Source of the DNA: Polytrichum commune | Taxonomy: Eukaryota > Streptophyta > Polytrichopsida > Polytrichales > Polytrichaceae | Assembly (NCBI GenBank): GCA_950295325.1 | Contig: OX485805.1 | Coordinates: 28,135,501-28,199,500 of the forward strand | Direction of reading: 5' to 3' | DNA length: 64,000 nt | In this document: positions 24,991 to 35,778 of the stretch, in pieces | Layout of the letters: the number at the start of each line of letters is the position of its first letter | Numbering within the stretch: the stretch's first letter is position 1 | The notes under the pieces: model-generated | What the model was told of the DNA's origin: nothing | The model's database searches: none | What the model saw: the letters and a program-made list of their open reading frames with translations, nothing else | Program-made: the position numbers and the translations under genes

Positions 24991-26730
24991 TTACTCCTCC
25001 TCGTCCCACAGAAGGACTCTGCGCTTAATTGGGGACGTCATATTGTTGGAGTTGCCTGGTGTGTATCCTCCAAACCCGTTGGAGTTAGCTGGTGAGTTGC
25101 CAGGTGGGCCGTTCCCCGTGCTGGCTGTCTGTGAGTTAGCTGGGCTTCCCCAAAGGCTTGTAAGTCGTCCCGAGGGTGGTGTAGACAGGTTAGGGTTGCG
25201 GCCACTCCGTCCACCTCCCCGACCTCGGTACCCTCGGCCGCCTCGTGCAAAGCCGCCGCGACCTCCTGGAGTTCCTCTCCCTCTTCCTCCTACAAAGCCC
25301 CTGTCTGTGGGCGATGAATTCAGATTGAACTTCTATCGCTTGTATGGAGAGGGCGCTTTGCTTGGGGATCCGGGATGTGCAAGAGAGAATTTGGGTCCTT
25401 TGAGGAGTCTCTCAATTTTACTTGCAATAGGAGTGTCTGTGATGTCCATGAGCAACCCCTGATTGGGATTTTCAGAAAGTTGTATAGCTGCACTAATCAT
25501 GTATTCTCTTGTTGTATGGAATACAATTGCAGCCTTGACTGCTACTCTTGCTGATTCTCTCATCCAAATCATGAATGCAGCAAATCTAGCTATTGCAGTA
25601 GGGTAGTTAGGAAAAAAGATTTCCAACTTGTTAACCATGGTCCATACTGCATGATCGAACCATATAATGGATCCTTTGCATCCACTTGTGGCTCTAGGAT
25701 TACAGAGGCATCGCATGTAGGGTCTTTGCACATTCCACATTTCGGATAAGTGCGACTCCTTGCGATTATGACCAGTGGGTAAATCCTGTTTTGTATGAAG
25801 CTTGACCTCAAGGGTGGTACACTTAGCATGATCAAACATGGTAAGTGGAAATGCATGTGTAAGGTCCATTGGTGCTCTCAATACTCCAAAGTTACTCAAT
25901 GCTTGCTTCTTGTACCCTTCCACCTCTTGATCTGTAAATCCTGTCCATGCTTGCCACATAGGGATAGATATAGGAGCAAGGAGGTTTGTATTACCTATAG
26001 CCCACATTCTATGTTGATACTTTGCCACTAGAAGCTCCACACTTCGCGGTGGTTTGATAGGTACCACTGGGCCTTTGCTAGTAACCATGGTGTTCTTCTG
26101 TTTTTCAATTTGAGTAGACAGTATGCCATCACAGTATTCCTCCAGTGCGCTCTTATCGGCTTCAGATATTCGGAGCTTGGCTAGCAGCGGGTGCGTGCTG
26201 CTGCCCTTTCCATCCTCTGGTCCTTTTATCGAACGCACAGACTCGCTGTTGAGTTCATCTTCATTGGCCAGCTTCAGAGTCGCCTCCACCCTCTGTGCTA
26301 TCTCTGCAGACCGAAAAGCATCTGTTTCGTCGTCTGAGATCAGTTCCTGCAGTCTGGACTGAGCCATCCGCAGTCTGCTGATGGTTTTCGTTGTATCAGT
26401 TGTGGCTGTGACAAAGAGTGTTGTCCAGGACGCGAGATCTAGCGTATCCAGGAGTAGCGGTCCGTGCATACCATCATCATCAGCCTCGTTGATGACTGCA
26501 ATATCAGATTCTTGTATGAAGGCATGAAATTCTGGTATATCAATCACTGCCATGGTGGTTTGAACCGCCGGTATGGGGGCAGGTAGCGGAGGCCCGTAGC
26601 CTAGTGTGACCATTTCTGCACTCCATGCTTGAGTTTTTTGATCCGACTGTCTCACATTTTGTTCACAAGCAATGTAAGTATAATAGATAGCACAGATATA
26701 TATAAGAATGGATGGTAGCAGCTTCCACAC
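24991..26730 (-). CDS. ORF1 (gag-like) with RGG-box tail behind an in-frame TAG
   Basis: The first part, 26,730-25,333, encodes 465 aa. It has an N-terminal hydrophobic stretch (LPSILIYICAIYYTYIAC), a charged helical middle and a conserved-looking Trp/Cys core (PMWQAWTGFTDQEV, MRCLCNPRATSGCKGSIIWF). It ends YKR at TAG 25,333-25,335. The same frame then continues for about 113 codons to TAA 24,991-24,993. That tail contains an Arg/Gly-rich segment (RGGFARGGRGYRGRGGGRSG) and a Pro/Asn/Ser-rich region ending LLWDEEE. RGG boxes bind nucleic acid, which suits an RNP-forming ORF1. The TAG is either a nonsense mutation (CAG to TAG) or a readthrough site. The domain family is not recognised. Confidence 0.68.
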
Positions 26731-26885
26731 TGCTAATGGATGGTCTTGAGAGAGCTGGGCATTTCTTGAGTGAAGCTATGCTTACTTTCAAGCATATTTC
26801 TTTCTACAACATCCTCTTTGTCAAGAGGCCATTCCATTCTTTCATATATCTATGTATCCATCAAAACTTGGGAGGGTGGGTGGGA

Positions 26886-28470
<1,585 letters not shown>

Positions 28471-28560
28471 GGGAAGCTATCTTATGAGCGATGAGCAGTG
28501 AGCGGTGAGCGGTGAGCAGTAACACATGAGCAATGAGCAGTAACATATGAGCAATGATTC
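28471..28560. repeat. MULE left terminal inverted repeat with TGAGCRR iterons
   Basis: GCTATCTTATGAGCGATGAG is followed by several tandem TGAGCRR units (RR = GA, AG or GG), then AGTAACACATGAGCAATG and another AGTAACATATGAGCAATG. The right end carries GCTATCTTATGAGCGGTGAG in inverse orientation with fewer units. Such subterminal iterons are the expected transposase-binding region. Confidence 0.8.
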
Positions 28561-28691
28561 CAAATTTAGTAAAGACACACGGGTTTAGGGTACACAACCA
28601 AAATTTTGACAAATTAATTGCATATTTTCAATTGTAAATTGCCAATATTTTAAATGAAGCACAAGTGAAAGGGCCCTATTTCCATAGATCA

Positions 28692-28925
28692 TTTAAAACA
28701 CTTTCAATTCATTGCTGATTTTTATTATAATAATCCAAACCAATACATGTCATTTATTGACATCCTTATACATGTAATTACAACCAACACTTGCACAACT
28801 ACTCACATTCCACAACACCATCAAGCTCAAGTAGGTGCATAACCTCATTATACGTACATGTAGGTGCCATAATTGTGAGCCACTCAAACTGCTCACGGGT
28901 TGAATTAAGGCCCAGAATCTACAAA
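28692..28925. repeat. Duplicated 3' end of the transposase gene (outer copy)
   Basis: This stretch parallels 29,270-29,490: CATTGCTGATTTTTATTATA, CATGTCAT, then the coding end that on the minus strand reads TYTYNEVM-LLEL-G-VECE followed by a stop. The copy is diverged. It implies a direct duplication of the terminal exon and 3' UTR within the element. Confidence 0.7.
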
Positions 28926-28984
28926 TGAAAGGAAATTAGATATTAGAAATAGTCAATATGTAGGTAACTACTAGATTTTGAAAC

Positions 28985-29165
28985 ATCCGCCTGTGGATGC
29001 GAGTTGTGTAAGAGACTGGTATTAGGTCTGTATCAACCCGGGTTCGAATCCGGTTGGTTACATTGACTGGTGCTATCCCAAATTGAGCTAGTGATAAAGC
29101 AGGAATAATTTATAGGCGGATACCAAGAAGACGTTACTACGCGGATGTGCGTAGAATCTTCTCAA
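28985..29165 (+). repeat. tRNA-like promoter fragment, candidate SINE
   Basis: A perfect RNA polymerase III B-box GGTTCGAATCC lies at 29,041-29,051. A weak A-box-like GGATGCGAGTTGTGTAAGAG lies about 45 bases upstream. The stretch lies between the two copies of the transposase 3' end and ends before a T/A-rich tract. It does not fold as a full tRNA by eye. No clean target duplication is visible. Confidence 0.4.
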
Positions 29166-29374
29166 TTATTTTTTATTTTTAGAAACTTGTTATTATTTAT
29201 CCATGTCAATCAATCAAACCGCTCACGGTTGGGTCGTAGTCTAAATAGAAATGAAGTTACTGAATCATTTGAAATACTTCCAGCCCATTGCTGATTTTTA
29301 TTATAAAAATCCAAACAAAAACATGTCATATTTTGACATTCAAATATATGGTACTTAATAGACCATTTGCAATA

Positions 29375-32300
29375 CTACTCACACTCTACAATACCAGCAA
29401 GTTCAAGTAGTCGCATGACCTCGTTATAGGTATATGTAGGTGCATGAATGAACTTGTCACTCTCGTAATCCACCTTGCACAAAAATCTAAACACATAATA
29501 AAGATGTTTACAATACACCCATTTTCCTTTATTTCCCAATGCATGAGAGGACATTTTCGTGAAATCCGGGCATGTGCAATGCGGGATGTCGCCAATTGTG
29601 ACATGGTAGGTGATATCATGCTTGGAGACAATGTTGATTATCACTCCAAAGCCCGGATATGGAATGGCAGTGACCCCAACCACATAGTAACCCTCCATGA
29701 GCCCGGCGCTCTCCCATTTGTTTTTGTGATCCGCTAGCGGTGTTGTTGGATTACGACGCACTGTCTTTCCAAACCTGAATGTAGGGTGGGCGTCCGGGTT
29801 TGGTGGCATAGAAAAATGCGAGCGAGGGATGGGGAGAGTTGCGATTGTTGAAAGTCTACGACGAGGGAACAATGCCTCCCTCTGCTGTAGTTGAAATCCA
29901 GCATCTTCAAGTGCCAAAACCTCCTCTCACGATAGATTGGTACCTATCTTCACCGGCCATGTGTTGGGTACTATAGGCCAGTCCAACACATATTTCTTCT
30001 TACTGCCACTCACACAACGTTTGATGTCGTCAGGGCAAAACCAAAATTCATACTCCACATTGTTGGGAGAGCGAAATTCCTTCCTGAGCCCTTTGTATGT
30101 TGGAGCAGGTGTGCCATGTTTCCCAGTCCCGACTTTGACATTACACATAGTCCCTGTGATGGCCTGCAGTGCCCAACATCGTTTGGCTGAGTTGGGTGGT
30201 AATCTTGTAATGTGCCACTTGGAAGCAAGACAATCTGTCTCTAACACGGATGTAGTATGAGCCACACCATGAATTGTAGAACTCAACGATTCCTCTATGC
30301 GTTGACGAGTTGCTCGGGTGTTCGGACGAGGAATGGAATAGTTCACTTTGTCGGGTCGATGAGAGTCACAATCAACACCCGGTGGTAGGTTGAGTTTGCA
30401 TTTGGTGGAACCAAAGAGCTCTGACCCTTCCAATGCACAATCTCTAGTGTTGACGTCTTCTGCCCCTGGATAAGACTTCATGGCATCGGCCAACATTTTT
30501 GGATCTCCACACCTGACAGCCGCTTTGAGTTTCAAGGATGCTGAATCAGGACCTTTACCATCAGACCCCCCTTTCAACCATGTCCGGTAATTTGCAATTT
30601 GTATGAAGGCACGGATCATGTCGTCCACTGTAGCTTCATATAAACAAGTCATCTTGTTGCCGGACTGTTGGAGCCATTTGTTGTGTACAGTCTCTGCAAG
30701 GTTACATGTTGGCATTTCCGCACGCTCTTCTATTGTCATATCCTATGAACAACACACAAATACAAGGATAAGACAAACATAAGATAAATTATATATCTAG
30801 GTTTGGGTCGTTCAACCCAAAATGACTGCCACGTTTGGGTCGAACGACCCAAACTGCCTACAAGGTTTGGGTCGAATGACCCAAACTGTTTGTTGTTTGT
30901 TATGTACAGTCTCTGCAAGGTTGCATATTGGCATTCCCGCACGCTCTTTTATTGTGATATCCTATGAACAACACAGAAAGACAAAAATAAGAAAAACATA
31001 GGATATATTACATTGAATAATGAAGTTTGATATGTACTTACAAGTAGCATATGGCCACCCCATTGTCTGTAACGAAAGTGCCAAAATCCCAACCACTCTG
31101 AAAGGCCAAGGATGCCTTCTTCGGATGCAGCTCCAGATGACAACCACCAAGAACGAATCACATGGTACTTGGTCTCAGCGTCGTCCATTGTTTTCGCGTC
31201 TTTGTAATCCTTGCATATTTGTTTGTGTTGAAATTGCAAGGATGGTTTGATATACTTTTGGGTCACCTTATCCAAGCTTGCGGACCAATGGAAAAGACAT
31301 GTACGCTCACGTGCAACCATGGGTAGACTTGGATCACCATCCCCGTAAATTGCCCTCACCGCATTCCAATTAGTTTGAGCACTATCAGCCATAAACCCTT
31401 TGAAGTTTACGTTTGATACATCATTATCTGCCATGACAACATTCAAATTTTCCCAAAAGAGAATTTGCGCTGCACCATCTTCAGATTGCATGTCACAACA
31501 CGCAATAGTCAACACTTTACAGTATCGACTGTCGTACACATGGCAAGCCATGGTCGTCCAGTCCTTCAAACGTTTGAGATGGTCAAACATAATCCATGAA
31601 TTCTCCATATCCCCACCGACTTGCATCCTCTTCACAAGCTCCACACCACTACCTGGAAGGTCTACAGACATCTTAAAAACAAACACTTTGTCCTTTGACT
31701 GCCTTGGGAACCGACTACCATGGACGAATTTGAAAGCAGAGTGGTCTTTGAGCGCCATAATACTATCCATAGTTCCCATTCCACTACGCAAAAAACGCTT
31801 TGATCCAGATACAAAGTTACGACAATTTGGAGAGGCAAGAGTGCTGAATTTGTCCATGACGACCTATAGGGATGAACCAACCAAGTGATGGCCTTCGACA
31901 TTTGCGGAAGATTTGAGAAGGTAATTGGCCAAAAATTGTTTGCTCGCCGCCATAACTATGGTTGAATTTTTTGCTGTGGGTGTTTTCAATACTTCATTTG
32001 CAACGCATTGGTATGCCATGTCCAATGATTCACGGCATGTGCCATTGGCCAGAGGGTGATCATGTACACCAAGATGAATGCAAGCCCTGGACATTCCAAC
32101 GGATGTGGAGTGAATGTATATGATTCGAGCATTACACAAAGCAATGCACACAGGTGTGGAACGACATACCTTACACTCGACAGTGGACTTAGTAGGGGGA
32201 ACAACACCCACAGTAAATGGGATAGGAGTTGAACCGGCCCATTCAGTGTTGTTCCGGAGGCCCCCATTGCGATTCATGTAATCATAGTAGTCATTATGAC

Positions 32301-33177
32301 ATTGAAGATGACCAGCACAAGTAGAGCACCGGAAGGACAGTCCAAAGTCATTTTGGATATTCGTGGTTTTGGTGGTGCACCAAGGGTGACCGTCGCACAT
32401 CTTGTCAATGCCGTCCATTGAGCGACCATACGTACTTGGAGCTTTGAGTGCCACATGAGGCAAGAGAAATAAAACATCACCATTAAAAGAAGATGGTAAG
32501 TACTTGACTTCACGAACATCTATACTGTCAAAATCAATGGATGCAAGATCGGACTTTGATCTTTTTTTTGACTTTGTCAGCTTCAAGGCATCAACCATAG
32601 TCAACCCTGTAGATGAAGGTGAAGGGTGTAGTGGAGGACGTTGAGAAGGTGAGATTTGGGGAACCACCTTCTTGTACATAAGACCGCAAGGGGATTTGGC
32701 TACATGTATAGGAAGTTGGGAAGGAGTAGAATGAACACTTCTAAATGGAAATGGCGATGTGTTTGGAAGATCAATAGATGCACAAATGTCTTCTTCTGAA
32801 TCTGATAGCACAAATATACTATCATCAAGGGGTTCCACCTTAACAGGTGTGATAGAGGGAATTTGAACTGTGGATGTACCGGATTCGTTTGTCAAAATGA
32901 CAGTTGAAGCTTGCATTTGAGACTCAGAAAGTTCTATCACCTTAAATGAACCAGGTCCTAAGATCCACATAAAACCAACATCAGTTCTATTTTTTGGAAC
33001 CAAAATCGTTTCATACACCTCTCCATCTGCAGAGTACATCTCATGCTCTAAATACATGGTTCCTATCTGGAGATTGAATCTCAAACTAAATAAATCCTCT
33101 GAAACACTCACATGACCATCATCTTGGAGTGGCAAGATGAAGGGAACAAAAGATCCATGAGCTCTAATGGTAGCCAT
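29375..33177 (-). CDS. MULE transposase gene, two exons, two in-frame stops
   Basis: Exon A is 33,177-31,042 (donor CTT|GTAAGT). Exon B is 30,742-29,375 (acceptor TTCATAG). Both are phase 0, giving about 1167 codons. Domains in order: a Ser/Pro-rich N-terminus (~1-235); a zinc-binding segment with CDGHPWCTTKT, FRCSTCAGHLQCHNDYYDY, CRSTPVC and HLGVHDHP, resembling the WRKY-GCM1-type fingers of MULEs; the MULE core with FMADSAQTNWNAVRAIYG and CLFHWSASLDKVT, then WHFRYRQWGG; and a C-terminal SWIM finger CTCPDF...YCKHLYYVFRF. In-frame TAG (31,864-31,866) and TGA (29,927-29,929) interrupt it. Each is one transition from CAG and CGA. The gene is divergent from the methyltransferase-like gene. Cut-and-paste transposition is the family role. 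Confidence 0.8.
30676..31012. repeat. Duplicated exon-B start flanking a palindrome triplet
   Basis: The segment 30,676-30,790 (exon B start, its TTCATAG acceptor and adjacent intron) is repeated at 30,893-31,012 with about a dozen differences. Both include GTACAGTCTCTGCAAGGTT, GCACGCTCTT and ATCCTATGAACAACACA. The three 32-bp-spaced palindromes at 30,801-30,886 lie exactly between them. Splicing could in principle use either acceptor; only the inner copy keeps the long open frame. Confidence 0.8.
30801..30886. promoter_or_regulatory. Three palindromes at 32-bp spacing (transposase intron)
   Basis: Half-sites GTTTGGGTCG are followed by their reverse complement CGACCCAAAC, with variable centres (TT, AA, AA), starting at 30,801, 30,833 and 30,865. 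The left-most has a decayed right half. The sequence and 32-bp period equal those of the large array at 35,418-35,778 near the other gene. They are likely protein-binding sites, not coding. Confidence 0.85.
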
Positions 33178-33699
33178 AGAAAATTAAAAAAACATATGAA
33201 CAACACATCACAAAAATATGGGGTGAATGTTGCTTTTGTATAGAGTTGTGTGAGGAAATGAATGGAAATAAAAACGTGTGATACAATAATGGATGGAGAT
33301 GAAAGCGTGTGATAAATAACATCTAATAATACAGAAGTGGACATAATACAATAATAGTCAGAGACTATTTACGAGCAAGATATACACAAAACGGCGTCAA
33401 ATACTAAAAGGATTGGTAGAAATTTAAAATATATATGTGTGGACTGACGCAGATGTAGAAAGAATTAAAATTGGTTGGAAAAATAAATTATTGATTATTA
33501 TGAATAGAACAAAGTAGGTGTCAGAAAATTTTGGCGGATATAACAAAAATAAACACATAATGACAAACGCGTTGAAATATCTCGTTCATTGAACACCAAT
33601 TACAACATGTGATCGTAATATACGCCGGATTTTGTGAGATAGATACATTGGAAGAATAAATGATAGTACCTGATAGAAAACATATCATAGACACCAACG
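33178..33699. promoter_or_regulatory. Divergent intergenic region between the two MULE genes
   Basis: About 520 AT-rich bases separate the two opposing start codons, so both promoters are expected here. I see no palindromes of either family and no unmistakable TATA box. Repeated ATAATGGATGGAGATGAAAG / ATGAATGGAAATAAAAACGT-like stretches occur near 33,255-33,310. The assignment rests on gene orientation. Confidence 0.5.
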
Positions 33700-34105
33700 A
33701 TGGTAGACGATGTAGAGAGAACACCCGTGAGGCCGAAGAGAAGACGTAGGAAAGCTTTGTATTTCACTTCCGACAAAAAGAGGTTCAGACTCAGTGTGGG
33801 AAAGAATGATGCAAAAAAGGAAGGGAAAAGAAACTTATTGAGTACGGTAGAAGAAACTGTGAAGACACTGGATTTTGATGCGATGGAGGATGATGAAGGT
33901 GCAAAGAGCAAAGAAGATGTAGACGATCGTATATCAGAGTCCGAATTGAAGACGGGTTCAAAGAAGACGACAAACAAAAAGGTAAATCAGTTCAACGTTC
34001 ACATAATTTGATAGTGTATAAGTTGTAAGTTAGGACGGAGAACCTTGTACGATCACTTACATGTCATGTAGTAGCAATTTATAGAGGTTATAAATTGGAG
34101 AGGAG

Positions 34106-34530
34106 AAACCCTATACGTTAATGCACTTGGTATATAACAGAAATTTAGAAAGGCTAGAAGTCAGGAGGAGAACGCACAGGGTTTATAAGAGCAACTTAAG
34201 AGACGAGAAGTTGGGAGGCGAAACCATGTGCGTTAGCGTACAGGGTTTATAAGAGCAACTTAAGAGGCGAGAAGTTAGGAGGTGAAACCCTGTACGTTAA
34301 CGCACAGGATTTATAAGAGCAACTTAGGAGGCAAAAAGTTGGAAGGCGTTAATAAGGCCAAAAGTTGGGAGGAGAAACCCTGTGCGTTAACGCACAGGGT
34401 TTATAAGCGCAACTTAGGAAGCCCAAAGTTGGGAGTAGAAACCCTGTGCGTTAACGCACAGGGTTTGTAAGCGTAACTTAGGAAGGCCAAAGTTGGGAGG
34501 TAAAACCCTGTGCGTTAACGCACAGGGTTT
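34106..34530. promoter_or_regulatory. Palindrome family 2: GTGCGTTAACGCAC sites at 64-bp spacing
   Basis: Half-site AAACCCTGTGCGTT is followed directly by its reverse complement (28-base perfect palindrome at 34,375-34,402). Sites start at 34,106 (decayed), 34,157 (half), 34,221, 34,285, 34,375, 34,439 and 34,503. Most intervals are exactly 64 bases, one is 90 and one 51. Spacers share TATAAG(A/C)GCAACTTA and a CAAAGTTGGGAGG-like block. The array lies in the long intron 1 of the methyltransferase-like gene. Confidence 0.85.
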
Positions 34531-34984
34531 GTAAGAGCAATTTAGGAAGGCCAAAAGTTGGGAAGTAAAACGACTAGGAGAGCCTAAAATTAAAACAAAT
34601 ATCTATTGTATGAATTTAAATCGATGTTCAGAACATAAGAGCAAAAAAACTATTCAAAACGAGGTGAGAATGCAAGAAATGACAAATATGATTACTCAAG
34701 TACTCATGCAATACGTTATAGAAGCTAGAAAATGACATAAAATAGCATAAATTTTTTTTTGCCCCGAAACCCAAATTTACGAGGTGGCCCAAAACAAAGA
34801 AATAGATAGAAGAATGAGAAAAGAAAATCATTTCAAACCAAAACAAAACATCATAAGAATTTGTAGCTACGAAGATTTAGATAATATAGCATATTTTTGT
34901 TTTTTTTTTTATCCCATTAGCATTTTTTCCAGATTTTACAAGTTTTGGCAAATCTACGAATTCCAACATTTCAAAGTCACGTCT

Positions 34985-35210
34985 CGGCCCTGTGCGTTAA
35001 CGCACAGGGTCTATGTGCTAACGCACAGGCCTTATGTGCTAACGCACAAGGTATATGCGATAACGCATAGTAACTAGAAAGTTGCCAGCACAAACCCTGT
35101 GCGTTAACGCACAGGGCCTACTTGCCTAGCTAGAGGCTTCGCAAAATTGGGCAAGTAGACCCTGTGCGTTAACGCACAGGGTCTGCGCTGGCAACTTTCT
35201 AGCGGCTATG
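34985..35210. promoter_or_regulatory. Palindrome family 2: four sites at 21-bp spacing and an inverted pair
   Basis: Four sites are centred at 34,998.5, 35,019.5, 35,040.5 and 35,061.5, exactly 21 bases apart, with the first the best match. Two further perfect sites are centred at 35,105.5 and 35,170.5. These two sit inside a larger inverted repeat whose outer arms are CTAGAAAGTTGCCAGC (35,074) and GCTGGCAACTTTCTAG (35,192). Confidence 0.85.
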
Positions 35211-35417
35211 CGGGGCCACGAAGAGCCATGCTAAATATGGCTGCAGGGACAAGTAGTATTAATTGCCACAACCCCAAAGCATTCAGTTTTTTTTCTCTCC
35301 TCCGTCGGACCTGAGCTCATCGCTGCAAGCTCTCTCATCTACAGGTGCAATACAAGGTTTGTTTGCACTTTCGTGGTGACTGGATAATTGCGCATAATCA
35401 GGCGTAAATTGCGGACA

Positions 35418-35778
35418 GTTTGGGTCGGCCGACCCAAACTGTGTGCCTAGTTTGGGTCGGCCGACCCAAACTGTGTGCCTAGTTTGGGTCGGCCGACCCA
35501 AACTGTCTACCTAATTTGGGTCAGTCTACCTAATTTGGGTCAGTCGACCCAAACTGTGAGCATGGTTTGGGTCGACGGACCCAAACTGTCTACCTAGTTT
35601 GGGTCGGCCGACCCAAACTGTGAGCCTAGTTTGGGTCGATCGACCCAAACTGTCTACCTAGTTTGGGTCGGCCGACCCAAACTGTGTGCCTAGTTTGGGT
35701 CGATCGACCCAAACTGTCTCCCTAGTTTGGGTCGGCCGACCCAAACTGTGAGCATGGTTTGGGTCGTTCGACCCAAAC
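35418..35778. promoter_or_regulatory. Palindrome family 1: array of 11 sites plus a half-site in 32-bp register
   Basis: Sites GTTTGGGTCG-NN-CGACCCAAAC (22 bases) start at 35,418, 35,450, 35,482, 35,514 (half only), 35,533, 35,565, 35,597, 35,629, 35,661, 35,693, 35,725 and 35,757. All intervals are 32 bases except one 19-base slip. Centres are mostly GC or AT (forming GGCC or GATC). Spacers alternate short versions of TGTGTGCCTA and TGTCTACCTA. The array ends about 250 bases before exon 2 and lies inside intron 1 of the methyltransferase-like gene. Confidence 0.92.

Noticed and set aside
29030..29060. Functional tRNA gene at the B-box
   Set aside because: No acceptor-stem pairing and no clear anticodon arm around GGTTCGAATCC.
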